Shown here piece after piece: positions 1 through 12,900 of a stretch of DNA of 64,000 nt. The DNA is from Dicaeum eximium (lineage: Eukaryota > Chordata > Aves > Passeriformes > Dicaeidae): the NCBI GenBank assembly GCA_013396995.1, contig VWZP01009170.1, forward strand, positions 827,686-891,685, read 5' to 3'. The notes beneath the pieces are model-generated. The model was given only the letters and a program-made list of their open reading frames with translations. It made no database searches and was not told the DNA's origin. Positions within the stretch are counted from its first letter, which is position 1, and each line of letters begins with the position of its first letter. A program made the translations under genes and the position numbers.

Positions 1-1430
1 ATGTTTTGGGAAAGGGAAAGTGTGTGCAGTCTGCAGGCCAGATCCTGCTCAGGGCTACACAAGATAGAGGCAGCCCTGGCCAGCCACCCACCTGCCACAG
101 GCAGATGGAGCCTGGAGCCCCTGGCTTTTGGAAAAATAGCTTGCTACTCTCCACAGGCATTTTTCTGTAGAAGGAATTTTTTCATTCCCAGTGGAATGGT
201 TGCGGATTTTAAATTCTGGCTGTATTTTTTCTTTTATCCAGAAGAAAGTGACGGCAGCGCTCTGCGTGAAATATTGATAGTGAATTATTAAAACTTTATT
301 ATATACGTAAACACCAAAGCCTTCTTTTGATTGCAGATGCTGAATATTTATGATAATTCATAATACCAGTGTAGTTTCTCCAATAATGGGATTCAGATCT
401 CCTCGGTAGTGCTCATTAATTTAATCTCTCTGTCACTGCTGGAGGTATGAATACGTGTTTTAGTTTTACAGATAAAGAAAACTGGAAATTTTCACTTGTC
501 CAAGCTTATCCAACAGGTGTTGTGATTTTGAGCTGCTTTTCAGCTGTTCTGTGTCTGAAATCTTTTCAGAGCTAAACTCAAATTAATTGGAAATAGTTAT
601 TTGCACATCCTGATCTAATGTTTGCAAATAATTTTCTCTGGGTGTTAAAACCATTTTCTTGAGGAGAACTGCTAAGAAACCCAGTGGGCAACATTGTGGG
701 TGAACATTGTGGATGTTCAGGGGCTGGTGGTTTTGGGTGGCTGCTTATCTTCCCTGCGTCACCTCGGAGCCACATCAGGGCATCCCTGTGCTGTGATTTC
801 CCAGAGGCAGAGCAATGGTTTGTTCTTGCATTCCCCATTTAAATGCTGTCTGTTCATTTTCATGACCATTTGGAATGAAGAGATAAAAAGCACTAAAGAT
901 ACCAGAAACAATTTTTCACAGAACTGTTTAATCATAAAATCAAGAAACCCACAATGGAGTCTTTAGTTAAATATAGATGTTGAAGGTTTCTTTCTGCTTT
1001 TCAAATAACTCTGAAGTTTCCAGGATTTCATTATGAGTTTGGTGAGTGAGCCTTTTTTCTTTTTCATTCTTTACTGTTTTTAATAATTGATTTTTAATTA
1101 GGAGGCATATTTCACTTTCAGGTCTAGATTTATCACACATTCAGCATCTCACTGCTAATAACTTGCATGGAGCATTATAACTTATTTGTGCATCCTGTAT
1201 TATTTCTCCCATTATGTTCAACAATGCAAAGGTGAAAAATTATGAAAAAATTACATGCATTTGGAGGGAGTGAAGGAAAACTTGGTGTTTTGAGAAAAAG
1301 TAAGCTCTCATAAAAATGTGTAATGAATTTTGACTTCAGAAATCAAAGTGCCCTGTTTTGCATGGCAAGGTTTTTTCTTTACACTCTTTTACATTTTTGT
1401 CAAGGAATTAAAGCATATGATTTTGTGTAT
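1..1430. other. Non-coding AT-rich DNA, nothing recognised
   Basis: The first 120 bases are somewhat GC-richer, and the rest is AT-rich with short T runs and scattered stops in all frames. The frame open from position 1 to 291 has no recognisable motif and appears to be chance. No repeat family, RNA gene or splice-bounded exon could be identified. Confidence 0.6.
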
Positions 1431-2865
1431 TTTATTCAAGCAAGATGAGCAAGAGGTGAGGTTTGTCCTCCCTTATGGCTTTGGGTAGTCTGTGGGGATT
1501 TTATTGGGTATTGTGCTCTGTTGTTCTCACCTAGTATTGAGTTATTTTCCTCATGGTTCATTTTTCCTGTACTTGGTTTGCTGACTCTAATCATGTTCTT
1601 GTTGCATGCTGATTTCTGCACTGGCTCGATTTCTTTGACCTTAAATTGAGGGTATATTTGATTTTGGATTTTTTTTACCTCCATAAGATTTTGTTGCCTA
1701 TGCTAGAATTTGGGAAGAAGACATCACCTTTAACTGTGTCCTATTATGAGCATAGTTTCTTTCAGCTCTGTACTTAAAACTGGTAATTCTGTCTTTACAA
1801 ACTCAGAGAGAAGACAGGTTATATTTACAGTCTCTTGGAAGCATCATTTGGACACAGTTTAAGTTGTTGCCCCAGAAGATCTCTCTGCTTTTTGGTTTTT
1901 CTTCATCTCTTTTTTTTTTTTTTGGCCAGTGTAACTATTTTTTTTCCTAGTAAAAGAAAATATTTTTATGGAAAAAAAAAAAAAATCAGTGTAGCCATAA
2001 GTATTTTGGCATATCTTAAATGTAGACCAGACCTACCTGTCTGCCCTGCCAAGATACAGTTTGTAGGCACAGTTTTAAGCAATTCTTGTGGCACAAGGAA
2101 CTTGTGTTCATGGTCACAGCAGGGATCTGGGTTTCTCTGTACTTCATTGCATACACTCCATTTTGAACTTGGGATTTGCTGCTTTTATGTTACGTTAGAA
2201 TAGTGACCAAAAAAAGTGGTTTTTTTCCCCAAAATAAATTACCAGACTGACTTTTATCCTGGAGTTGTGTCCCTTCAAATGTGTCAAGTGCTGTTTGCCA
2301 GCCACCCTATCTATTTGTCAATTAATTGTGAGCTAATGAGCTAAAAAATCCAGTGATTATCTAGTCAGTAGTGTCAGGAAGGAACAGCTGACACAAATAT
2401 CTTGCCATCCCTCCCCTTAGCCAGGGATAAATTTTTATTCTCACAGCTGTGTCTTAGGGACATTACTCTCAATGCCCAGCCATCTTCTGATAGTTAAATC
2501 TCTAGCCAAAAAAAAAAAAAAAAGGAAAGAGGTTTTGCACTTTCTTAATAGTAACTTGACATCAGTTTCCTGGATGAATATTAGTGACACTGAGAAGTGA
2601 AAGTGGTAGAGGAGAAAATTGGAGGCAGGAATGAGATAAATTGCAGAGCACCCTGTAGCAATAAATATAACAGCAGAAGACTTTAAATACCAGACTTGCC
2701 CTGCACTCGCCCATCCAAAATCTGTAACAGGAAGAACACAAGCCTGTTTTGTCCTAAATCAGGACTAGATGCTCTCTGTTTTGGATTTCACAGGGCTTGG
2801 GTTTGGTATTTACATAATTTAAATGCAAGTGAAGCAGGGGTTTAAATCCAAAGTTCAAATTTGTG
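1431..2865. other. Non-coding DNA with three homopolymer runs
   Basis: Contains T14 at 1910-1923, A14 at 1972-1985 and A16 at 2508-2523. None sits at the end of a recognisable retrotransposon. Otherwise there are no genes or repeats I can name. Confidence 0.55.
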
Positions 2866-2897
2866 CGTGACGTGCGCATAACGCGAATTGCATCCCG
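2866..2897. other. Small CpG-dense patch
   Basis: Six CpG dinucleotides lie within 32 bases, at 2866, 2871, 2875, 2882, 2884 and 2896. The surrounding DNA is almost CpG-free. The patch carries a TGACGTG core resembling the CRE/ATF family, and a TGCGCAT element resembling half of an NRF1 site. It is far too short to be a CpG island. Regulatory function is inference only; a chance escape from CpG decay is equally possible. Confidence 0.3.
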
Positions 2898-3660
2898 TGA
2901 GAGGGAGGAGAAAGAGTTTGGGAAAGGAGCACTGACAGGATTCCTTCATCAAGAAAATAAGCATTATTATTTTGTATTTTTTTATGTCAGTCTGTTGGCA
3001 TGCTCTTGTGTCATGTCAAATGCATTTGTCAGATGGGCGTGTGCTCACAACAAATGGCTCCGTGGAACAAATGTGCTTCATCTGGGATTTCAGCTACCTT
3101 AAAAAGCTTTCAGTTGCTTTGTACACGGCATTGTCATAGCCTAGGCATGTAGATAATGGCTGTGAAGGTACAAAGATTTTCCTGGTGAATAATGACCATG
3201 AGAAGAACTGATAATTTAAGACAAATGGCCATTTGCCTTTGTTGCTAATTAATCCCTTTTTGCTAGAAGATTGCTGCTACAGTTCTCTAGGGTTGTTAAA
3301 GTGTTTTATCTCCTTTTACTATTTGCATGCTGTTCTTTTACATCTCTGTAAATAGAGTGGGTTTAAGAGGGGCTGCATCCACAAGTTTCCCCACTGTGAC
3401 AGTGCATCAGCCAATTAAAATGTTAATATTTATGTATTTTTTCTGCACAGCTGTAATAGTTCCATTGGTAGGCCAGTAGCTCAGGGTAGACTGTAACCCT
3501 TTCAAGGTGTTCAGTCCGCCTGAAATCTTGTTATTCATGAGCTTCTGTATCAGATCAAAGCAAATTGATTTCTCAGTAATTTAACATCTTTTATAGAATT
3601 TATTCAAACTTCCTATGCAAGAAAAGTCTTTCTTTACAGGTCAGTTATTCTTGAAATCAG
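2898..3660. other. Non-coding DNA, nothing recognised
   Basis: Ordinary AT-rich sequence. It contains a T/A-rich patch near 3225-3265 that could be a conserved non-coding element, but conservation cannot be judged from one genome. Confidence 0.5.
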
Positions 3661-3675
3661 TCTTTCTTTCTTTTT

Positions 3676-3742
<67 letters not shown>

Positions 3743-3858
3743 GTCTGTCTGTCTGTCTGTCTGTCTTTGTCTCTCTCTCTTTCTTTTGCTCTTTTTCTCT
3801 TTCTCTCTCTCTCTCTTTCTCCCTCTCTCTCTCTCTCTTTCTCTCTCTCTGTGTCTTT
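3661..3858 (+). repeat. Compound pyrimidine microsatellite (CTTT)n-(CTGT)n-(CT)n
   Basis: About 200 bases are almost purely pyrimidine on the + strand. A run of 16 perfect CTTT units (3677-3740) passes directly into six CTGT units (3741-3764). Imperfect CT-dinucleotide and T-rich sequence then runs to about 3858. The CTGT block differs from CTTT by one substitution per unit, as expected if a mutated unit then expanded. Mirror-symmetric homopyrimidine tracts of this kind can form triplex (H-DNA) structures. The open frame across it, rich in Ser, Leu and Phe, is a low-complexity artefact. Confidence 0.95.
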
Positions 3859-4714
3859 GTATATGTTTGGTTTTGCCTTCTGTTATTGCAGTGGAGTTTT
3901 AGTTCAGCTTTAAATGAAAATTAGTGGATTTTCTCATTTCATAGTGCATTTAGAGATATAATGATAAAAGCTCTATAAATAAATAAGCACAGTTTATTTC
4001 AAAGGACCCTTAACATAAATTGCTGTGGCTGTATTTAATATGTGTGCTCTACTCTAGTTTATTTTTTGTTTTTGTTAAAATATGATATATATTTTGCTCT
4101 TCGGCTAAATAGGGTGCCAGCTTCCTTTCTCCAGTCTTTTTATACAATCTTATGGGTAATAATCATAAACAGGAAGTCTCTGGATTGATTTTAAGTATTT
4201 CTCAGTTGTTGCCTAATTATATCCTGCTAATTACTCTTTCCGAGCAGTTAGTTAAAAATAAATAAATAACTTATGTTTTGCTATTTACAGGAATTGGTAC
4301 AGCTATGCGATCAGTTTGGGTTTTCTGATTTTTCTTTTTTTTAAATACATGTTCAGCTCCTGTTCCAGCTGGTGATACAGAAACATGACTGTCTGTTTTG
4401 TTCATGAAAATCCTCTAAGATTTAGTCCATCCAGTCATACTCACTTCTGTCCTCAGCCATTTCATACTGCTGCTGTGTTGCCTTAAGTGGGCATTAGGAA
4501 GTGATGTTTTATTTTTCACTCATCAGTTACTGAGTGCTGAGTCCCCACCACTCTGAACTCACACTTAATTGTGAGGTCTCTTTCTGTCTCAAACAGACCA
4601 TTGCACCAACTCTCCTCATTTTGTTTAATTGCATTGTGGGGTGGTGACAGTGTTATGTACTCACAAGTAAAGCATGAACATATTCATTTTGTGCCCTCTA
4701 TTTATACATGGCTT

Positions 4715-4716
<2 letters not shown>
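3859..4716. other. Non-coding DNA, nothing recognised
   Basis: AT-rich. A short (AAAT)n-like stretch lies near 4257-4268. There is no gene, RNA or interspersed repeat I can name. Confidence 0.55.

Positions 4717-4745
<29 letters not shown>
4717..4745. repeat. (AT)n dinucleotide microsatellite
   Basis: A 29-base uninterrupted alternation of A and T (14.5 units). It is self-complementary, so it can extrude a cruciform, and it is likely to be length-polymorphic. Confidence 0.95.
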
Positions 4746-4747
<2 letters not shown>

Positions 4748-5404
4748 TGCATGTCATTATATATGTTTTTGACTTGCTCTTGCAATTACTTCATAAAGTC
4801 AGATTTAGCGTGTGTGTGTACATAAATAAATGGATAAAAATAGGACGATAATTTTCTTAGACTGGGACCTTTAGTTCATGGTCATTGAAAATTTGAGTCA
4901 CTCTTGATATAAATCCAAGGTGAAAAGGCAGGTGGTTATGTAAGGAATGTATTTCTTTCCTTTTCCTTTATGTTTCATCTTGGGGGACAGAGCTGCAAAT
5001 GTGGGAGAGAGATCCCAAACCTTCCCTAAATGACAGGTACCACATGATGTATGAGGCCATTCTCAGTCCGTTTGTTACACCAATGCAAAGTGATCTAAAC
5101 ATGTAAATACTTTTTCCCCACACAGACAAATACGTCTCATGTGACTTGAATGCAGAAAACACAATATTTTAATTTAACAAGGTGCTGCTCAGTCATCTTA
5201 GAGCCTTCTGTGGAGGTTCTCTTCCCGTAGCTGAAGATGAGGGGCACAGTTGCCACGGGAGAACAGGCTGGGAGTGCCGTAAGTGACGCAAATCTCTGCT
5301 TGTTGCAGTGAGAGTAAAGTTGAGACCTTGAGTATATTTATGTACCAGTCTACAGAAGATTTTTTTGGTTTTTTTAAAATTAAGCATTTGGTTGGTTTCC
5401 TTAA
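4746..5404. other. Non-coding DNA, nothing recognised
   Basis: AT-rich sequence with a mild GC rise at 5200-5290. Overlapping short open frames exist on both strands here, but none shows a recognisable domain. Confidence 0.5.
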
Positions 5405-5505
5405 AGAAAAATCTGTAAATTGGGACATGTGTCAAAGTTGTTCAGTTTCACGCCGAACAATCTCGACAGCGTCCCTTTTGCTGAGGTAAGAATGAAGTGA
5501 ACGCG
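5405..5505 (+). other. Exon-like CpG-dense patch with splice-donor-like end (unproven)
   Basis: A 32-codon stop-free frame (5405-5500, + strand) runs through a GAG codon ending at 5485. It is followed immediately by GTAAGA, a near-perfect donor match. Six CpGs fall within 5451-5505, unusual for this window. The sequence before 5407 is T-rich and ends in AAAG, a weak acceptor. The opposite strand also offers a plausible acceptor: a pyrimidine-rich stretch ending in CAG, the complement of about 5482-5505. The coding strand, if any, is therefore ambiguous. I do not recognise the peptide in either reading. It could be a small exon, a conserved element or coincidence; I favour coincidence or a non-coding element. 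Confidence 0.2.
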
Positions 5506-8180
5506 GCAGGAAAGACATGTTTTGTTAGGCTCAAACAGTGGGTGGTGATGGTTTTAAATCTGTTATTCAGAGGTAAGGTCTACAGCTATTTTCCTGGTCC
5601 TGAGGAGAACCAGGAAAGGAGGTCTTGTAGGAGGACCAGGCTACAATAGGAGGAAAATGTGAAATGCGATTTAAAACATTTTAAATTGTTTTAATTGGTT
5701 TTACAGGGGGATATTAAAAGAAACAAGTGAAATAAAGGAGTGATGGAGGTACTTGACTTGTAGGTATAGAAGTACTTTTGAATATCAACCTGTTTACTGA
5801 AGCTTTCATGCTGGTATGCCTAAATACAAAACAAAGTCCTTAATCAGTAGAATGTTCCTTAAAAGTATCTGTAAGCCCCAAGTCTATTAATTTCTACATC
5901 AAATGTGTATACTGGTGTGAATATCAAGGCATAGAAGGATGGCACCAGCTGTTTGCTGATTCTTGTTGGTTTTTCTTTCGAAATGTGCACGTGCAATAAA
6001 ATGAGAATATGGACATTGCATAGCACAGCTCCCAGAAGGAGGGAGATCACTGCACTGCTGTCTGCTGATGTACTGACCCCAGAGGTCAGAGCTTGAAGAT
6101 TGTCATTGTCCTTAATTCCCCACCTCCTGTAATGAAAATCATTTACAATAGTTTCTTCCTTCTGTTTCTAATGAAAGCAATTACGTCTTAGTCACTATAT
6201 TTTCAAAGACAATTTTCAATGAAACCCAGGAATAAACTACAGAGCCAAGGAAAACCCAAGTATTGAAATTACAGATATTACAGAAAGAGTTTACACCTCT
6301 CCTCTTGCTGCGTAGAATGAAGGACTATGAAATCAGGTCCCCATTCACCACTCACTTTCTATTTCAGATTTTCTGCTCTTTCCACAGAGCTTCACTACTC
6401 ATTTATGAGTTGCTCTTTCCTGATGACATTTTTCCAAAGCTCTTCCTTCTAAGCAAAGTGCTTACAGATTATAACATGCATCTTATCAAAAGCCAAGAAA
6501 ATCTCTGGCAGAGTAGATGGCAAGGTAGTTGAGTCTTGGAAAAATCTGTTTACAGTCTGTTTTAATTTCAGTGTGCTTTTCTTCCTTCCAGCTTTAAGAA
6601 CACTGTATCAGACACTGTGAAGTGGAATGAACTTGTGGCATAATAAAGAAAATGAAATGTTGTGATTGGTAATGAAGGATTAAAACTCTTACATCTGTGG
6701 TATTGCTTTTTGACAAACATTAAGTGGAACACTTGCATGTACAAGTCTGTCTTTGCAGTTGCTCATCTTTTTGCATTGATAATATTGGGTAGCAATGCAA
6801 TTTAGAGTTGCTAATTTTCATTCTAATGACATATGTCTACAAAGTAGACAGCTCCTGTGATTTAAGAAACAAATAAAAACCTCCCTGCCCTTTTTAAGGC
6901 TTCAAGTTTAGCCCAAATGACTTTGTAGCAACGATTTTGCCTTCATTTTTGAAAACCAGATGTGGTGGGGAAACAGTAACCTGAGATGTGGAGTGACCAG
7001 GGCCAGAAACTGCTGAAGATGGAGTCAGCATGAAGGAAAACACACGGCAAACCTCGCTGCTATGAGCATTATTATCTCGGAGTCTAAATACTCCACAGAC
7101 CTAATTACTTTGTGAGCAGAGAAGTAATGTTTTCTCCAGTTTCCAGTTGGAAAATGAGACCAGGAAACCGAATGTTTTGCAAAAGGTCCATGTAGAAAAG
7201 AGCAAAAAATCAGCACCCTGAAGGCAAAGCAAAAATGTAAAAACCTAGATCAGTTTTGCAGGTGGAAATTTTGATTCCTATTTATGAGGAAGAGGAATTT
7301 TATTTTTTGTATGAGTGTTACTGGTAAAAACAGGCTGATGTTTGGAGGGAGGGAAAACATACTCTACTGAGAGCAACTTTCTGACAATTAGACCTTAATT
7401 GGTGATTCAGCAAATTCTCTAAGGGAATGGCAGGACTACCATCTGGAAATAAGTACTGCTAGATAAACAGTTCTACCTTAAGGGACTGGAAGGGAATATA
7501 GAACAAATGTGGTGTATTGGAGGCTACTGCTGTTAATAATTCTAAATACACAGAATTCACTGTTCTTACTTGGGCCTTCTTTTCATTATGTTAGAGAAAC
7601 ACTGCTTATTTCTAATTTTAATTTGTATAGTATTAATTAAAAAGTGTTTTAAAATATTTTATGATAAAAATCTTTTGCATTAAGAAAATGTCTAATTTTA
7701 TTATCAATCAAATCTAGCCTCTTTCAACAGCTGAAGAACTTCAATGATTCTCCTACAAAAAAAATGCTACCTTATGATTATATCTAGAATAGTTGGAGTT
7801 TTTTTCTTTAGGAAGTCACCTAATTTACATATTTTTCCTTGTTCTTTGTGAAAATGCCTCATGATGTGTAAGGTCTTTAATCCAAGTTCCTTTTAAAGCT
7901 GATTTTCTTTTTAAAATGATGTTTTTGCCATTTGGACTGGCAGATCTGCAGTGTTGTAGTTTTGGCTACATATACAGTAGCAAAGAACAAAATATTTTTT
8001 GTCACACTTCTGTTACAGTTCAGTCTGTTCCTTTTGCATTATCAGCTTGTTTCTTTGGGCTTCTCAGAGGCATCTGCTTTAATTTTTATTGGGCAGGGCT
8101 GCAACTCAGCAAACTGGGGTAAGCTTTCCAAATAATTCACAAATGTGGTTGATTAAATTAGTTATGTCTTGGCTGAGTGA
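5506..8180. other. Non-coding AT-rich DNA, nothing recognised
   Basis: About 2.7 kb without a supportable gene, repeat family or RNA. Open frames are all below 90 codons and show no motifs. Confidence 0.6.
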
Positions 8181-9950
8181 TCTGTGAGTGCATTATACAC
8201 ACACAATGTTAAAAGAATGTTATTAAGGTGCAAATCCAAGCACTTAAAGTTAGGAAGTGCCAAAATTCAAGTTGCCTGGAGGCTCCCAGTCTCTATGCAT
8301 GTGTGTATGTGTATGAGACTGACTCTAATTGTACAACTTCTCTGTTCTTCCAGCTGGAACATCTCAGCCATCCTCCTTGCTCAAAGCAAACCCAAGGTTT
8401 ACTTGTTGAATACTTCAAGTCTGGTCTGCAAACCAATATTTGTTGTGGTACTTACCAGTTTGGTATATGATTTGATAAATAAATTAAAGATTTCATAGGT
8501 AGTTTATTTTTCCCCAAAACAATGGTGTTACCTTCACCAAAAGAAGAAGAAGAAAACCAAATCCAATGATTAACATGAGAATTCTAATTTTAAGGCCCAG
8601 GCTATACAGCAGGGGGCTGATTTACTTGAAGACTAGAAGTCCTTTTGTTTCAAAAAGTGGGTCTGATAAATTCCAAGCAATTCTTCAAACTGGAACTTGT
8701 ATATCACTTTAGGATGTCACACCAGATTATAAACCATCTGGTTGAAATGTACCTTGAGATTCCCACCTTCTTTTCTACTTCTTGTCCCCAGCCCCACTAC
8801 CTGAATTTTACATTTTACTACTCCCTTATTCTCGTCCATTCCGAAGACTGGAGGCCTCAATTTACATATTAAAGAGGAATTGGGTTTAGGGAGCATTTTT
8901 ACTTAGACAGTTTCGAACTGTGGTCTTAAAAAGATGCTTTGATGTGATTAAGGAACAGAGAGCTGATGGAGAGAGGAGTGATGGGTGTGGAAACAAGTGT
9001 GGAGGGGAAGAGATGAGTGATGACTTCCTCTGCTGCTGGGCAGATGGGAATGTGAGACTGTGTTCTCAAACATTTGGGGTGCAGGAAGTGAGTGTCCCCT
9101 TTCTAACTCTGAGCCTTAATGTTCACTTCTAAAAACAAGTCTCCATGTCTAGCCAGTCACAGTTCCTCTCTGCTCCTGGCTCACTGTCCAGTTTCTTTAC
9201 TGGGAAGTGGTTTAGTTTTAGTCCCAGGCCAGTTTCCCAGATTGTCTCTCTTTGAATTTGCATGCCTGTGCCCTTTCATTGCCAGCTTTATCCTAATCAC
9301 AGCTTTAGTCACCAGTCCCTCTCATCTTCAGTCATATCATCAGCCTCTAAATGCAGGTAGTGGCACTTCTTCCTTTCACCAGTTCGTGCTGGGATGAAGG
9401 GAAAAGTGTTCTGAGCAGGCAGTAATTTCTTAAGCCAAATGGATTCATTACTCAGGCAAATGGAAGAGAGCTCCCAATTACAGAGTTGCTGCAAGTGAAG
9501 GAAAAGTTTACCAAAGCCTACAGTTGTGGTTGTCACCTTTGTTTATTTTCCCATCACGATTTTGATTTAAAATGTTTAACCCAGTCCAGCTGTACACAGT
9601 GCTCACTCTGTCTGCTGTTCCATGGCTTTTAGGAATGAAGGTGGTATTGTCACTGTAAAAGGATAAAACCCCTGGTGTTACCACCTCCTTTGTATTTCTT
9701 CACCCGTGATGACTGGGCAGTAATTTCTCCATGGGGATTACTTGTCCAAGGATGGGGCCTCTGTTCAATCCAGATACAACCCAGCTGCAGTGGAATTTCA
9801 CCCCTTCTCTGGGCTTACAAGCAATTAGTGCTGCAGGCAGGACTGCCTGCCCTTGCAGGGAACAAAAGATGCAGCAGAAAACTTTTCCCTTGAAATGGCA
9901 GCTGGACAACGAGTTGGAAGATTAATCAGAAAATTATTTCAAGTCACTTT
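8181..9950. other. Non-coding DNA with a short AAG run
   Basis: Moderate GC content. A small (AAG)5 microsatellite lies at 8541-8555. The frames near 8184-8498 and 9119-9397 have no recognisable domain. No interspersed repeat was identified. Confidence 0.55.
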
Positions 9951-12900
9951 TTACAGCAAGGAAAAGTCACATGTCCTCACTATGAAATAAGATGAGAGCT
10001 CTTAAATGTATAAGTTTATACGTAGATAGCTGGTGGAATGAGTCTCAAAAAAGGGATATTCTTAATAACACCAGGTAGAGATAACAGTCATGTGTGAGTT
10101 TTGAAGGAAATTTGCTCTGATGACAGGTCAGTTTTTCATCAGGAGCTGGTAAATTGCAAGCATACCATTATTCAAAAAAGATTATATCTGCAAATAAGAT
10201 ATACTAAGCATATATTGTAAAGTTCATATGAGATATTATTATCTTTCCCTTTGAGACTTGATTCAGCAGGAGCAGTTGATTTTTTTTTTCAACATAAAGA
10301 ATGTGGATGTTTAGAGGAAAATTGTGTGATTATAAAGGAAAGAGGTACCAATGCACATAAATATTAAATAGGATTCTTTCTTTTCAAAATGAGTTCCCAA
10401 ATTTGATGCTATAAAATTTTAGCAGTAGTGGGAGAGCTCCCAGAAGACCCTTCATTATGTCTCATTATTGCAGCATATGTGAGGCCATGGTACCCTTGGT
10501 TGCTGTAGTTCCTTATTTATTCAGGAAGAATATGTTTCATGGCTGCACAGCTGGGTAACCTTATGTATCTGTAGATTTCTCCAGAAACAATCTTATCTGT
10601 ACCCCATAATACCTTGATTTTCCTTAAAAAGGTCATAAACCAGGCTTCTTTCTTTTGTTTTTAATTTTTTATTTCTTAACTACATGGTAAAGTTTAATAT
10701 CAGACCACAACTTTGCCTAGTGCTTCTCTTAGTTTTCTTAATAAAGGGAAGGTTTTTTACCTTTTGGAAGGAAAAAATTGCAGATTTCAGTATTTCAGCA
10801 CAAGTGTGGCAGAGTTCACACTCACCTGATGACAGGTTTGCCATCAAGGGTAAGGATATGATGTACTTTCCTAAAAACAACCTGAATTCTTAGTCAGGTG
10901 TTTTTCTCATTTATGTTATTTAAATCCTAATAGTTCTTATTGAACAAGTTGGATCAGATCTCCTCTGGAACTCTTACCAAAAAGCCATTTAAATAATATG
11001 TAGCTTTAGGTGTGAGATTTAGTTAAATATCCGTTCTGCCAGGGGAGACAACTGCGAGCAAGACTTGTTTGGCTTTACAGTTCCAGTGGTAATGTTTAAA
11101 TTATTTCACAGGCATGAACTAACCAGGAAGGCTGTCCCTAAGAGCTTTTTTGGGTGAATTAATGCCCTAAAACTTGGGGAGTATTTGTAGTGTAATAATT
11201 GAGGAAAGGTGATTAAATATGCAAAGCATTTCAATATCCATTTTAAACTCACAGTAATTCCTGGCAAATTGGAGTCTCTTGGCATTTAGGGAACTACAAA
11301 CTTCCAGTGGTGTGGAATAGAACCTTTGGGATCACAGGTTTGGGACATCCACGGCTGTCTTTGGTCATACTGAGCCTGATCTGCCATGGTGGTGGGATCT
11401 GAAGGGTGTGCGTGCAGTTCCCTCCAGGATGGGAGGAGACAATTGCAAAAACACTTGTTTGATTATAACCCTGGAGATATTCCTTTCCCTAATGTGACTC
11501 TGCACACAGGCACCACAGCTGCTGATCTTCTGCAGGTCTGGGAAAGGCTATTCCAGCTATTTCAAAAGATTCTATATTTAATCAGGGGAAAGCAAGACTT
11601 GTTCAGACAGTGTCACTTTTGCTTAGGTCACTCTTGGTGGATCATTCCCTGTCTTCTTGATTGTTACTTTGCAGCTTCCACAGGCAGTCTTCTCAAGTTC
11701 ATCACTATCTACACCATCACACCATTGAAACATTTTCCCCGAAATCTTAATTTATATTTTTTGGTTGTTGGTACAGCTTTAAGCCTGAAATTAAAGGATT
11801 CCTGTTGCTTTCAGCTGGGGGAGAAGCTGTCATATCATTCAGTGCCTCTTCTGTGAGCAAAGCAGGTGCCTGTGAAAGGATCAGGACACACAGGAGCTTT
11901 GTAGACTCATTAGTTTGTTCCACACTACCCGATCTGGTTTTGCTTTTTTGTAGCACAAAACATCTGCCAACAAGAGTGCACCTGAATTTCTAGGGAGAGA
12001 GATGCCAGAGGTACTCCTGCCTGCTCCTTTTTGGGTAAATCTCACCTAGGTGCAGTTGTCCTGAAATTACAAAAGGGAGCAAACCGCTGTCTCCTCCTCA
12101 TCTCTGGGAATAAATCAGAAATGGGAGCTGTGGGCTTGGCATTTAAGCATTTCCATTTGTAGTACACTGACATACTAATGATGGTAATTTTGCATTTGTT
12201 ACTACCTGCCTAATCTAATTAAGTTTCTCTTAGGGTACAATTGTTGTTTTCTGTATTTAATTATGTAACCACCAGGTGCAAGTGTTAATAGTTGCTGAAT
12301 TGAGAAGGCAGTCTTTCATCTTTGTACTATATAAGATTTTTTTTCTGTATCTTCAGTTTCCAGTGAAAAAAGTGCTTACAGTATTTGATTGCTCCAAGGA
12401 GTTGTAGTAGCATTTCTGATTGGTATACATAGGAAACACTAATGAGGACAGAACACTTACAGTACTCTTTAATTTAGATGTGTACAGAACCATTTATGAG
12501 CTCTACATTTTTGGTTTCAGGTGTTGCAATAGTTCAGACTCCCTCTCCCAGCTATCCTGCAGATTTTGAGGGTTAGCAGCCTTGCCACACTCCCTGACAG
12601 ATCTGCTCCTGTCTGTTTGAAAAAGTCTGAACTATGTAGGGGTCTGTTGTCTGAAGCTGAATTTCATGGAGCACTGGCAAAACTGCTTCTGTCACTGCCA
12701 GCCTGGCTCTGTGAACCTTTTGCTGTCATTTCATCAGTGCTTGTTCAAACATTTTGAAAGAGTTTTCAGCAGAATTTTTTGCCTGTGAGAATAAACTCAA
12801 GTATTATTTTTAAAGCTCAAGGATCTGAGCTTTGAAATGATGTAAGAATGTGCTTGGAGGCAATTGACTCTCAAAAGGTTTTGAAATTATGACATTAATT

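Noticed and set aside
3615..3902. A Leu/Ser/Phe-rich membrane-like open frame
   Set aside because: Entirely produced by translation of the CTTT/CTGT/CT tract.
11386..11856. A 156-codon + strand open frame
   Set aside because: No motif recognised, no promoter or splice context, and T-rich composition yields the hydrophobic residues seen.
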